The translations under genes and the position numbers were made by a program. A model generated the notes under the pieces. The model made no database searches, had not been told where the DNA came from, and was given only the letters and a program-made list of their open reading frames with translations. Shown in pieces: positions 12,180 to 24,179 of a DNA stretch of 64,000 nucleotides (position 1 is the stretch's first letter; every line of letters starts with the position of its first letter). Source of the DNA: Rhodeus uyekii (lineage: Eukaryota > Chordata > Actinopteri > Cypriniformes > Acheilognathidae). The stretch is taken from the NCBI GenBank assembly GCA_037043235.1, contig JAWRVZ010000048.1, positions 2,300,001-2,364,000 of the forward strand, given 5' to 3'.

Positions 12180-12450
12180 ATGTTGAGGTTATTTTGAAAT
12201 ATTGATCTTATTCTCAAAAAATGTATTTGATAAAAAAGCAGTAATATTGTGAAATATTATTGCAATTTAAAAAATAACTCTTATGCTGTAATGCTTGTGA
12301 TGCAAAGAAATCAGTCTTATATGATTTTTTGCTGTATAAGAAAGCTTACTATTTTCTCTTACTATTATCAATCTTTTGTGGAAACAGTGATACATGTTTT
12401 TTAAGGATTCTTTGATGAATGGAACGCTCAAAAGAGCAGTATTTATTTGA
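12180..12450 (-). repeat. Cyprinid-type dispersed repeat Y, degraded copy
   Basis: The minus strand shows the features of a family also seen near 13050, 14170, 26480, 38280 and 44330: AAATAAATACTGCTC, a long AT-rich core with AATATTTCACAATATTACTG, and ACAGCATAAGAGTTA. Very diverged. Confidence 0.4.
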
Positions 12451-13044
12451 AATTTAAATCTTTTTTCTAAAATCTATTTAAAAAAAAAAAAATCTATTTA
12501 GCCAAGTATTGGTAAAACAGAAACAGTGTATAAGGATTAACATTCTGAAAAAAATATAATGCTACATTATATAGCAGGTGAAGTTACATCTAGTGCATTC
12601 GCCGCATTGTAAATGTAAGGTCAAATTGTTGTTGTACTGTGGGATGCAGACATTTAGCATAATATGCTTTATAATCAAATAATATCAATCCAGTTTCAAG
12701 TATTATGTTACTATGGTGTTCCAAACATAGCTCTTATTTGTCAGATCCTGTGTGAGACAGCAGAGAATTAGTTCTCCTTGTCATAGTGTAGCCTCTGGGA
12801 ATTCTCCGAGCTGGAAGCTCCTGTTTGAAGAAGTTCATTAATTAATTCATTCATCATTCGCTTTGTAGACCGATTTCACTGGAACTAAAATGGCATTTTA
12901 CATGTCTACCCTCAGGACATGCCTTAAGGGTGAATTGTAGCAGACATGTTGTTTTTCTTCTGTTGTTTTGGAATAATTATGAAGTACGGCATGTTTGATT
13001 TCAGCAGTATATTTGCATAGCAACTCATCTGTCTGAGGTAATAT

Positions 13045-13172
13045 TGGAGTCATTTAGCAGATTCATCATCACGCCAGTCTTCAGCATCACATGACCATTC
13101 AGAAATCATTCTAATACGATGATTCACTGGTCAAGAAACATTTATTTTCATTATCAATGTTGAAAAATGCTT
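13045..13172 (+). repeat. Dispersed repeat Y, partial copy
   Basis: TCATCATCACGCCAGTCTTC, CATCACATGACCATTCAGAAAT, CATTCTAATACGATGATT and AAGAAACATTTATTTTCATT match in order the copies at 26505-26600 (CATTACTCCAGTCTTCAGTG) and 44350-44440 (GATCCTTCAGAAATCATTCT). Confidence 0.6.
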
Positions 13173-13726
13173 TATATTAAATATGCAGATATTATGATAC
13201 ACCGGCAATCAAAAGTTGAATTAAATTGACCAATAGTCACACTTAAGAAACTCATTATGACAATGTACAGAGAAATACGGTTATGTCGACGGCCTCGGGG
13301 GTTGCAAAAAAGCGCCGAGATAACCGATGATCGAGATAACCAACAGCCAATATGCCGATTTATTTGATGAAGCAATCGACATGCTATAAAAATGTACATA
13401 TACTATATATGTTTTCTAACTACAAAAGGCATATGTGCAGCAACTAACAGCAGAGATTTACTAGTATACAATAAAAACAACTTTGATTCTCCACACAAAC
13501 CTTAAATTATATTCTACAACATTGCAAACACATTTTCGCTCACAGCGTAAACAGTCATAACATATTCATGAGGTCATCATGCTGTACTAGATTACATACT
13601 TTCTTGCGTTCTGCCTGTCTGATGTGCTTTCTCAACAAATTCAGCTTCGTCCCGTCTTTTAACAACCTTGTTCTTCAATCCGCAGCGTCGCTGAGCAGAC
13701 CACACGTCAGAACAGAAGCAGGGGTG
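13173..13726. other. Unassigned; possible decayed pogo/CENP-B-type repeat
   Basis: At 13278-13350 GTCGACGGCCTCGG, GCGCCGAGATAACCG and ATCGAGATAACC repeat a GAGATAACC motif. This resembles termini of pogo-related elements, but I cannot define ends. Confidence 0.3.
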
Positions 13727-13752
13727 TGTTTGTGTGTGTGTGTGTGTGTGTG
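13727..13752. repeat. (GT)n microsatellite
   Basis: Uninterrupted GT run after GGGGTGTGTTT. Confidence 0.9.
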
Positions 13753-14164
13753 TTCATCAAAGCCTCATACTCATTGGTCGGTAACCGCTCGTTACCGGCC
13801 AATGCCACAATATTTGAGAAAACCAATCAAATCAGAGAAGGCGGGATTTATGTGCACACAGAAGCGGATGAGGCTTTGGGATGGGGGTGGGACCCACGGC
13901 AGCACTCGCTGATCGTTGAGAAGTGTAAGAACGAAGTTGTCCCTCTTTTGTGCTCGAGATACTATGGTTCGACGACATAAAAAAATCAACATTACCGAAA
14001 AGAAAATACTAAGACAAATAGGGAGTTTGGCGGTTCCACTTCAAAAACGTCGAATTATTTGTTATTAATTATTCTGTACTATTATTTGATAATGTTTTTT
14101 TTTAAACTATTTTTAATATTTATACCAATAAAAACCATTATTAATAATTGAGTACAAATAGTTA

Positions 14165-14430
14165 TAGAAAGTCAACAGGAAATCATCATATTAGAATTAT
14201 TTGTGAAGAATCACGTGACACTGAAGAATGGAGTGAAGATGCTGAATATTCAGCTTTTAAAATATTTTCAAAATTGTATTTATTTCATAAAATTTGAATA
14301 CATTGTATTTATTTATATTTTCAAAAAATATATTCAAATACAAAACACAATACTGTATTCACAATGCTACTGTTTTACTGTATTTTGATCAAATAAATGC
14401 AGCCTAGGTTAACATAAGAGGCAAAAAACA
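14165..14430 (+). repeat. Dispersed repeat Y, longer copy
   Basis: GAATCACGTGACACTGAAG, GGAGTGAAGATGCTGAATA, an AT-rich core with TTTTCAAAA(A/T)TAT and the end TTTTGATCAAATAAATGCAG are in the order expected of this abundant family. The ATAAATGCAG end recurs at 38315 and 16993. Confidence 0.55.
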
Positions 14431-15370
14431 TAGTCTTAATTATTCCCAACTTTTCACATTTTTTTTTTTTTTTTTCTAGAAAAGTGCGCCATAAACATTA
14501 TGATAATCTTTGTGTGCGTATGTGCACGAGGGTCTGTGTGTTTCACAAAAAAAAATTGTTCGTACCTTACAGGTTTGGAATGGCATGACTAACAAAATTT
14601 AAATGTTGGGGTATTTCCTTGCCAATATATACACTAACACATCACTTCACAATCTACTGGCACAATCTTCAAAGTCAGTTGCACCCAATGTTCATTATCA
14701 TGTTTCACCTTAAGGAGTTACTCAATGACTAAACATCTTTTGAACATTAACTCTGGGGATTCTGGTTATCTGATCCATCCATTTTCTGTCAGTTGAGCGA
14801 ATACCAGAACAAGCCATCATGTTAACTGAAACCCATCAATGTGGAGAATTCAATCACTTCCTCGTGCTTGAAGATGCTTGGTTAAAGAAATTGTTCACGG
14901 CAAAAATAAAGATTATTATTTAGTCATTATGTACGCCATCATGTTGTTCATTCTTTTCCTCAACTGCTGAAAATCTTGTAATGCCAAGTAACTATTCTCT
15001 TTGTCACGCAAAGGTATCATATGACAAGTCATGTGGACTACTTTAAAAGGTGTTATTGTTTCACAGAAAGAAATTATTTATTTATTTATTTGAGACATTT
15101 TTGAGTGCATTACTCCTTTAAGAGAAACATTACAAATTACGTATCATTATATATATTTTTGGCTGTTTTTACACCATTGTTCATTTAAGCTGATGTCATT
15201 CTAGGTGATTGAATGAGTGAGTGTGTTATTTTCTCTATCTTAGGCCAAATAAAGCTTTCAAAACTGGATATGTAAAAATAACTCCTCGTTTGCGTTCTGA
15301 TAAATAAGTCTTTGTAGTTATTTTTATGTTTTGGTTCTTTGTAATCAGAAAATTCATGCCAGATGACAAA
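14431..15370. other. Unassigned AT-rich sequence
   Basis: A T17 run lies near 14460-14476. The rest shows no gene or repeat I recognise. Confidence 0.45.
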
Positions 15371-15398
15371 CTCTTCTCTCTCTCTCTCTCTCTCTCTT
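15371..15398. repeat. (TC)n microsatellite
   Basis: CT/TC dinucleotide run, directly visible. Confidence 0.9.
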
Positions 15399-15579
15399 TC
15401 ACTCTCTTTGGAGTGATTAAAACATATGCGCCTCATATCTGTTCATTGTTTGCTCGGCCAAAATAAACACAGCTTTCATCTTCCTTCCAGGCCAGCAGCC
15501 AAGAATACACTCTAATTTCTCACACTCTTTGAATTATTTTGGTCCTAAATGTCCTAAAAGTGAAGATCCAGGTAACGTT

Positions 15580-15779
<200 letters not shown>

Positions 15780-16099
15780 TTCTTTCTATGCACTTTCATT
15801 GTATGGAAAAAAGCAGCATGAACATACTTGTTTTTGTTTTTTTGTGCCTTTTTTATGTAAGTGTTTCCTCATTGTATTTATCTTCTCAGTTTAACCTACA
15901 CTGCATATTCATTAATGGATGAATCACAATGGAAAGTACGTTGCAAATACAATTTCCATACACCCATGAGGAAATAATTATGTGTTTTTACAAAGGAATA
16001 GAAAAAGAAATGAACAAAGCCACAGAAGCTTGAAGAATGCTTAAAATAGCAGAGTCATTTGAATGGCATCTGTTTGTAAATAAAGACTCAGGAAATACC

Positions 16100-16810
16100 T
16101 GGTTGGAGGACAGCAATAGTGAGAATAGCAGGCTTTATTTCCAGTGTTTCAGATAGGTTTAAGTTTAGTGAGTAGTGAAAAAGCACCCAGAGCAGTGGGC
16201 AGCCATTTTTAATGTGGTGCCTTGGGGAGTGATTGGTTAGGGGCCTCAGTCATTTCCTGCTAGTACTGAGAATCAAACTAGAAACCTTCGGCTTTCCAGT
16301 CAGACACTCTAACCATTAGGACATGACTTCCCAGTTACTGGACAATGAGAATGGGTTGTTTAACCAGAGTCTTTGTGTCTCTGGTGGGGTTGGAGCTCGT
16401 GGGTTTGTGAACGGTGAGGGTAGAGAGCACACACCTCGAGGAATGGTCCAAACAGGCTTATTGGCAGAGGAGAAGATCATTGGGGAATCAGAGATGCAAG
16501 GCACAGGTAGGAGATTGCTGGAGAAGCGTTTGAGATGCACTGGGGATAAGTGTTCACGAGTGTTCCCAAAAGCATCATTAACCAACTATGATAGCAATTT
16601 CTATCGAACTTTATTGGTAACGACATAACTTGGGATAATTGCTGGCTTTGGGAACCGGAACCCAGATTAGTGGTCTTTGTGAAAGACCAGACCATGATAG
16701 CGTCAGAAGTGTGTTCTTATAGTGCTCTTGCTGTAGGTGATGGGTGAAGAGGTGCAGGTTTGAATTAGGTGGGGTGCTGGGTAATTTAATCTTCGGTCTG
16801 AGTGAGGGAG
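16100..16810 (-). repeat. Composite dispersed repeat with LTR-like features
   Basis: On the minus strand 16810-16600 reads GTCAGGAGTCCTCCCTCACT, then CTATAAGAACACACTT (TATA-like) and CCAATAAAGTTCG (polyadenylation signal), the order expected of an LTR. A tRNA-like segment follows at 16262-16335, and the far end has AGCAGGCTTTATTTCCAG. I could not find TG...CA ends with a target duplication. It is probably two or more old insertions. Confidence 0.4.
16262..16335 (-). mobile_element. tRNA-like SINE head
   Basis: The minus strand reads GTCCTAATGGTTAGAGTGTC (A-box-like) and GGTTTCTAGTTTGATTCTCA (degenerate B-box) about 30 nt apart, as in a tRNA-derived polymerase III promoter. The cloverleaf is degraded and no CCA or intact acceptor stem is seen, so this is a SINE head and not a tRNA gene. 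Confidence 0.55.
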
Positions 16811-17454
16811 GACTCCTGACACGGTCAATCAAAATGTTTCGGTCAATAAAAGGAAAAAATAAAATTAAGCAAAAATGCATTACATTGATATAAAGACTTA
16901 CAAAATCTTTCCATTTCAAATAAAGCATATTATTAAAGCCATACATCCATTGTAATTGTGCTGAACATTTTTATCTTATATATTTTTTTGCATAAATAAA
17001 TGCAGCTTGATTGGTTTACTTGGTATTACGCCTTGCCTTGTTCACACTGCTCCCAGTTTTGAATGTTTTTCAGATGAAGTTTTTTTGACTGACTTTCTGC
17101 ACATTGTGCGAGTAATGAAATCAGATCTGTTTCTTCAGGCACTGTAGTCAGTATTCAGTGTGTCTGGATGGGTTGCCATAGTAATGACTTAAGTGCCAGC
17201 GAGATGTCAATAGACATAAGTGTGCTTGTGAGGAGTTTTATTTGATGAAGTAAGACTTAGCAAACCTTTGATATGCAATACACTGATTATATTGTTTAGC
17301 ACTCAGAGAATTAGATGTTCAGTTAAGTGTCTTGCTTTATATAGTCAGTGATTAGTATGTATGTTAGTGTTGATCCCCATGGACAAAGATTATCAGTGGT
17401 TTTCCCGCAGATGATATGTATGGGGGTCAAACATATCTGATCATATTTCTGTCT
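16811..17454. other. Unassigned AT-rich sequence
   Basis: No gene or recognised repeat. Confidence 0.45.
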
Positions 17455-18240
17455 TTTAAAGGCGGGGTAGGCGATTTGTTCTAGAATTGTTTTTTCGTTA
17501 TACTAGTAGAAACTCTGTTCACATCCTAATAGCAATCACTAAGTTAATTGGTCTAAATATATATGTGGAAGGCATAGGACCATAAAATGTTTGTTCGATT
17601 TTCCATACATCCGCGCCCGTTCATGATGTCACACATCATCGGTGCGATTCTTGCGATATAGAGTTAGACAGACGTCAGTCACAGAGCAGCACAAACGAAA
17701 CAGCAGCCGTCTTTACTGTTCCTCCTGAACCAAAACAACAGATTACACTACATTTACACCATAACTACCATAGTCTAGAAGATAAAACTAAACTCAGAGC
17801 GGTTAAAAGGCAACACTATCAACGTTTAAAATAATCTGCAGAAGTCAGATGACACACTTTCCGTTCTTTATGTTCATTTTTATTGTAGTGTTATGTGCTT
17901 TTAGACATGAGTAAGTTTAACGCTGTCTCTTTTGACACTTTTCTTTGCTCCCTGCTGTACTCGTTCATGTGCTTTGAAGGAGACGTTGCTTTGGAATCGC
18001 TCTGAAGGGAGAGAGGGATCTCTTACTTCCAAAGCTAGCTTGCTATTGCTAGCCGTATGCGTCACCTCAGGGAATGTGTGAGATCTAATTCACTAGCACA
18101 ACCGTATGTGACATAAGATCATACTACTGTGTAGCCATGTACACACATTGGATAGATCAAGTTGACACATCATCCATTAGCATTAGCGCATGTTAACCGG
18201 TGAAATAAGTCCCAGGGCTACTCAAGGTAATGTTGACTTT
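17455..18240 (+). repeat. Long dispersed fish repeat (AAAGGCGGGGTAGGCGATTT)
   Basis: It begins AAAGGCGGGGTAGGCGATTT and continues with CACATCCTAATAGCAATCA and a TATATATGTGGAAGGCATAG segment. From memory this is a common intergenic fish sequence, but the class is unknown to me. It is richer in CpG than its surroundings (for example 17606-17720). The right-hand boundary is uncertain and the 3' half could be unique sequence. Confidence 0.35.
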
Positions 18241-18690
18241 TGAGATTAATTATGTTAACACTGCTTAATGTGTTTACACATTTACCTAATTTGACATTTA
18301 AAAGGCTGCATTATTCTTCAAAGAAGGCTTAAACGTGCTTTATAAAGCCTTCAAAACAGCTTTGTACATCTAATCCAAATTATATATTTGGTCATTTAAT
18401 TTTCATTGAATTATCATTAAAGCTACACAAGCAATAACACGTGTGTGTGGGTGTGTGTGTGGGTGTGTTGGTAGTAAATAGGTTCAGTTTAGAGTCCTTG
18501 TTGACTTTTGTGGTACATTTTGTTTTTCATACAATGTTATTGCAAAATAAAAACTTGATTTGCTCAATTCCACTTATCGCCCAAACACATGGTATTCATT
18601 GTGGTAAATGATTTAAATCTACTGATAGGTGTCAGCAAAATATTATTTCGATTTTGTCCAGTTAAAGAGTAGCATGAACTGTCTGCTGCT
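18241..18690. other. Unassigned sequence with (GT)n near 18439-18470
   Basis: A GT-rich interrupted microsatellite lies at 18439-18470. Nothing else recognised. Confidence 0.45.
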
Positions 18691-18970
18691 CTCATTAAGT
18701 TTGTAATAAATCGCGCGTTTCATAAAGCAAAGGTCTCTTCTCCGTTCTAATGAGGCCTAGTCCAGATGCGACAGCCGCAAATTGCTCCAGGATAGCACCG
18801 GGGTACAGCCACGTGCCCCTCTGTTGCCGGGCGACAGTGCCAGACAAAGAGAAGAGCACTGCGAGGACTCCACCAGGGCACACACAGGGATGTCAGCTAC
18901 AATCTCCTGTTGTGAAAGCGGGATGTTTTAGTGCGCTACCTCCCACTCTCACACCAACATCACACATCTC
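18691..18970. other. GC-richer unique segment, unassigned
   Basis: This block of about 250 bp is GC-rich against its neighbours and carries open frames on both strands, a 138-codon plus-strand frame and a 62-codon minus-strand frame. The plus frame runs into the following TC/TGTC repeat, so its C-terminal part is repeat translation. No motif is recognised. It could be an exon, a conserved noncoding element or a fragment of an old element. Confidence 0.3.
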
Positions 18971-19082
18971 AAATGAACTATTACTGTTACTTATCAACAC
19001 CCACTCCTTTATACCACACACTTCTTTTGCCTGTTTTGTGTGTGTGTGTTGTATTATATCTGTCTGCCTACCGCGCTGTACC

Positions 19083-19089
<7 letters not shown>

Positions 19090-19135
<46 letters not shown>

Positions 19136-19160
19136 GTCTGTCTGTCTGTCTGTCTGTCAA
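19090..19160. repeat. (TC)n-(TCTA)n-(TGTC)n microsatellite
   Basis: Successive TC, TCTA and TGTC runs grade into the minisatellite that follows. The TGTC tetranucleotide is the apparent seed of the larger repeat unit. Confidence 0.9.
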
Positions 19161-22100
19161 GACTGAACTAGTCTGTCTGTTTGAAGAGACTGAACTAGCC
19201 CGTCTGTCTGTCTGTCTGTCAAGACTGAACTAGTCTGTCTGTTTGAAGAGACTGAACTAGCCCGTCTGTCTGTCTGTCTGTCGAGACTGAACTAGTCTGT
19301 CTGTTTGAAGAGACTGAACTAGCCCGTCTGTCTGTCTGTCAAGACTGAACTAGTCTGTCTGTTTGAAGAGACTGAACTAGCCCGTCTGTCTGTCTGTCTG
19401 TCGAGACTGAACTAGCCCGTCTGTCTGTCGAGACTGAACTAGTCCGTCTGTCTGTCTGTCTGTCTGTCTGTCGAGACGGAACTAGTCTGTCTGTCGAGAC
19501 TGAACTAGTCCGTCTGTCTGTCTGTCTGTCGAGACTGAACTAGTCCGTCTGTCTGTCTGTCTGTCGAGACTGAACTAGTCCGTCTGTCTGTCTGTCTGTC
19601 GAGACTGAACTAGCCCGTCTGTCTGTCGAGACTGAACTAGCCCGTCTGTCTGTCGAGACTGAACTAGCCCGTCTGTCTGTCGAGACTGAACTAGCCCGTC
19701 TGTCTGTCGAGACTGAACTAGTCTGTCTGTCGAGACTGAACTAGTCTGTCTGTCGAGACTGAACTAGTCTGTCTGTCGAGACTGAACTAGTCTGTCTGTC
19801 GAGACTGAACTAGTCCGTCTGTCTGTCGAGACTGAACTAGCCCGTCTGTCTGTCGAGACTGAACTAGCCCGTCTGTCTGTCGAGACTGAACTAGCCCGTC
19901 TGTCTGTCGAGACTGAACTAGCCCGTCTGTCTGTCGAGACTGAACTAGCCCGTCTGTCTGTCGAGACTGAATTAGCCCGTCCGTCTGTCGAGACTGAACT
20001 AGCCCGTCCGTCTGTCGAGACTGAACTAGCCCGTCTGTCTGTCGAGACTGAATTAGCCCGTCCGTCTGTCGAGACTGAACCAGCCCGTCTGTCTGTCGAG
20101 ACTGAACTAGCCCGTCTGTCTGTCGAGACTGAACCAGCCCGTCTGTCTGTCGAGACTGAATTAGCCCGTCCGTCTGTCGAGACTGAACTAGCCCGTCTGT
20201 CTGTCGAGACTGAATTAGCCCGTCCGTCTGTCGAGACTGAATTAGCCCGTCCGTCTGTCGAGACTGAACCAGCCCGTCTGTCTGTCTGTCTGTCTGTCTG
20301 TCGAGACGGAACTAGTCTGTCTGTCGAGACTGAACTAGTCCGTCTGTCTGTCTGTCTGTCGAGACTGAACTAGTCCGTCTGTCTGTCTGTCTGTCGAGAC
20401 TGAACTAGTCCGTCTGTCTGTCTGTCTGTCGAGACTGAACTAGTCCGTCTGTCTGTCTGTCTGTCGAGACTGAACTAGCCCGTCTGTCTGTCGAGACTGA
20501 ACTAGCCCGTCTGTCTGTCGAGACTGAATTAGCCCGTCCGTCTGTCGAGACTGAACTAGCCCGTCTGTCTGTCGAGACTGAACTAGTCTGTCTGTCGAGA
20601 CTGAACTAGTCTGTCTGTCGAGACTGAACTAGTCTGTCTGTCGAGACTGAACTAGTCTGTCTGTCGAGACTGAACTAGTCCGTCTGTCTGTCGAGACTGA
20701 ACTAGCCCGTCTGTCTGTCGAGACTGAACTAGCCCGTCTGTCTGTCGAGACTGAACTAGCCCGTCTGTCTGTCGAGACTGAACTAGCCCGTCTGTCTGTC
20801 GAGACTGAACTAGCCCGTCTGTCTGTCGAGACTGAACTAGCCCGTCCGTCTGTCGAGACTGAACTAGCCCGTCTGTCTGTCGAGACTGAACTAGCCCGTC
20901 TGTCTGTCGAGACTGAATTAGCCCGTCCGTCTGTCGAGACTGAACCAGCCCGTCTGTCTGTCGAGACTGAACTAGCCCGTCTGTCTGTCGAGACTGAACC
21001 AGCCCGTCTGTCTGTCGAGACTGAATTAGCCCGTCCGTCTGTCGAGACTGAACTAGCCCGTCTGTCTGTCGAGACTGAATTAGCCCGTCCGTCTGTCGAG
21101 ACTGAACTAGCCCGTCCGTCTGTCGAGACTGAATTAGCCCGTCCGTCTGTCGAGACTGAACCAGCCCGTCTGTCTGTCGAGACTGAATTAGCCCGTCTGT
21201 CTGTCGAGACTGAACCAGCCCGTCCGTCTGTCGAGACTGAATTAGCCCGTCCGTCTGTCGAGACTGAACTAGCCCGTCTGTCTGTCGAGACTGAATTAGC
21301 CCGTCCGTCTGTCGAGACTGAATTAGCCCGTCCGTCTGTCGAGACTGAACCAGCCCGTCTGTCTGTCGAGACTGAATTAGCCCGTCCGTCTGTCGAGACT
21401 GAACCAGCCCGTCCGTCTGTCGAGACTGAACTAGCCCGTCTGTCTGTCGAGACTGAATTAGCCCGTCCGTCTGTCGAGACTGAATTAGCCCGTCCGTCTG
21501 TCGAGACTGAACTAGCCCGTCTGTCTGTCGAGACTGAATTAGCCCGTCCGTCTGTCGAGACTGAATTAGCCCGTCCGTCTGTCGAGACTGAACTAGCCCG
21601 TCTGTCTGTCGAGACTGAATTAGCCCGTCCGTCTGTCGAGACTGAATTAGCCCGTCCGTCTGTCGAGACTGAACTAGCCCGTCTGTCTGTCGAGACTGAA
21701 TTAGCCCGTCCGTCTGTCGAGACTGAATTAGTCCGTCCGTCTGTCGAGACTGAACCAGCCCGTCTGTCTGTCGAGACTGAATTAGCCCGTCTGTCTGTCG
21801 AGACTGAACTAGTCTGTCTGTCGAGACTGAACTAGCCCGTCTGTCTGTCGAGACTGAACTAGCCCGTCTGTCTGTCGAGACTGAATTAGCCCGTCTGTCT
21901 GTCAAGACTGAACTAGCCCGTCTGTCTGTCTGTCGAGACTGAACTAGTCTGTCTGTCGAGACTGAACTAGCCTGTCTGTCTGTCTGTCTCTCTGTCTGTC
22001 GAGATTGAACTAGCCTGTCTGTCTGTCTGTCTATCTGTCGAGATTGAACTAGTCTGTCTGTCGAGACTGAACAAGTCTGTCTGTCTGTCTGTCTGTCGAG

Positions 22101-22280
22101 ACTGAACTAGCCTGTCTGTCTGTCTGTCTGTCGAGACTGAACTAGCCTGTCTGTCGAGACTGAACTAATCTGTCTGTCTGTCTGACGAGACTGAACTAAT
22201 CCGGTTTTCGGTTGTCTGTCTGTCTCACAAGACTGTACTAAACAGTCTGTCTGTCTGTCTGTCCGTCTGTCAAGATCTAA
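19130..22280. repeat. 27/23-bp minisatellite array, about 3.1 kb
   Basis: The core unit is CGAGACTGAACTAG followed by (CCCG or T)TCTGTCTGT. The common length is 27 bp, with 23-bp variants (runs at about 19713-19805 and 20575-20670) and longer variants carrying extra TGTC. There are roughly 110 units. The left edge (19140-19400) uses a 62-bp compound unit that includes TTTGAAGAGACTGAACTAG. The centre is a homogeneous 27-bp array with single-base variants GAATTAG, GAACCAG and CCGTCCGTC. The right edge (21900-22280) decays into TGTC/TCTA microsatellite. Each unit has a TCGA palindrome and one or two CpG sites. There is no centromere-like unit length and no gene. Confidence 0.95.
20652..21905 (-). 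other. 417-codon open frame inside the minisatellite, probably not a gene
   Basis: Because the unit is 27 bp, the minus strand stays open as a 9-residue repeat, QSRQTDGLV or QSRQTDGLI. The first 30 or so residues are in a shifted register (TDRRASSVS), where a unit of different length precedes. No signal peptide, domain or non-repetitive flank is present and the frame starts and stops where unit length changes, so it is best read as a by-product of array periodicity. Substitutions among units are V/V synonymous or V/I. Confidence 0.7.
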
Positions 22281-23213
<933 letters not shown>

Positions 23214-23636
23214 CTCAGATATATGAGAGAGAAAGATAGAGAACAGCTTTTCATTTGCATTACATACATAAAGCCCAGAATACAGTCGTAGCCTCTCATG
23301 GTGAGGAAAAGGTCTCATCGTTGAGGAACCTGTTCATCTCAGAGTTCATTTAATTTTTTTCCTCCATCTCAGCTGAAGAATATCACACAGTCTGGACTCA
23401 TAAGCAATGCAGAGAGGATTAATATGTAGGATAGGAGACATTTTTAGACTGATCCTCACAGCAGAATATTATATACTGTTCATGTAAATATTTAAGTCCT
23501 GATTATATGCAGTATAATATTGCAATGGTCTTATCAAGACCTTTGACTACAGCATAATGTCTATGTTGTGAATTATTCTGGATGAAGAAAATATAAATGT
23601 ATAATAAATACTATGATACACATATAGAAACATTTC

Positions 23637-23796
23637 GAAACACCAAGATGGCGCCACAGATGGCTGCATCGGTTTTGAGCTCTTCAGTGATGCTTCTGGA
23701 AGCTTCAGCACCAAGACAAATTCCTTGTGTGTGCAAGCAAACTTGGCAATAAAGCTCCTTCTGATTCTGAAAAAAATAAAAAAATAAAAATAAAAC
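23637..23796 (+). mobile_element. 3' end of a non-LTR element or SINE
   Basis: It starts CACCAAGATGGCGCCACAG and ends GGCAATAAAGCTCCTTCTGATTCTGA followed by an A-rich AAATAAAAA tail. The CAAGATGGCGCC start with the AATAAAGCTnnTTCTGATTCTG tail is a pattern I associate with fish L1-type elements and their dependents. A short AAACA is present at both sides, which is too weak to claim as a target duplication. Confidence 0.6.
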
Positions 23797-24011
23797 ATGT
23801 TATTTCAGTCATTTGCCAATGCAACATTTAAAATGTTCTTAGTAGTAAAAGTAGTAAATAGTAAAATTACTAATACTAAAAGCTGAATAAAAAATAAATT
23901 TTAATTTATTAATTTTAAGGTGTAGTTACATGTTATTACTATAGCAAGTAACTACTGTAACTAACTAACCTAACCCTAACACAAACATTTGAATAAATAA
24001 ATTCTGACTTT

Positions 24012-24175
24012 CCTGCAGCTCAAACATTTTGCTTTGCAAAGCTTTGCAACACCAAGGTCATGGGTTCGATCCCCAGGGAAAGCAAGAACTGATTAGAATG
24101 TCAATGTGTTTCTTGAATGCAATGTGAGTCACTTTGGATAAAAGCATCTGCCAATGTAAATACATGTAACTATGT
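24012..24175 (+). mobile_element. tRNA-derived SINE, full-length-like copy
   Basis: It contains a B-box-like GGGTTCGATCCCC at about 24062, then AGGGAAAGCAAGAACTGATT, a body with TGAATGCAATGTGAGTCACT, and the tail TTTGGATAAAAGCATCTGCC. Related copies sit at 27603-27778 (minus), 41752-41892 (plus) and 60475-60584 (minus), with partial copies at 6748-6831, 27243-27298 and 58390-58437. All are truncated or diverged; this one and 27603-27778 are the most complete. Confidence 0.75.
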
Positions 24176-24179
24176 CACC

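Noticed and set aside
16262..16335. tRNA gene
   Set aside because: A- and B-box-like strings are present but the cloverleaf is degraded and it sits in a dispersed repeat. The same applies to the SINE heads at 24012 and 27778.
19400..21900. CRISPR array
   Set aside because: Units are directly adjacent with no unique spacers, the setting is a vertebrate chromosome, and variants show slippage of TGTC.
20652..21905. Gene for a repeat protein
   Set aside because: The frame is bounded by changes in repeat unit length, has no unique coding flank and is fully explained by the 27-bp period.
23637..23796. Target duplication AAACA around the non-LTR tail
   Set aside because: Five A-rich bases beside an A-rich tail are too likely by chance.
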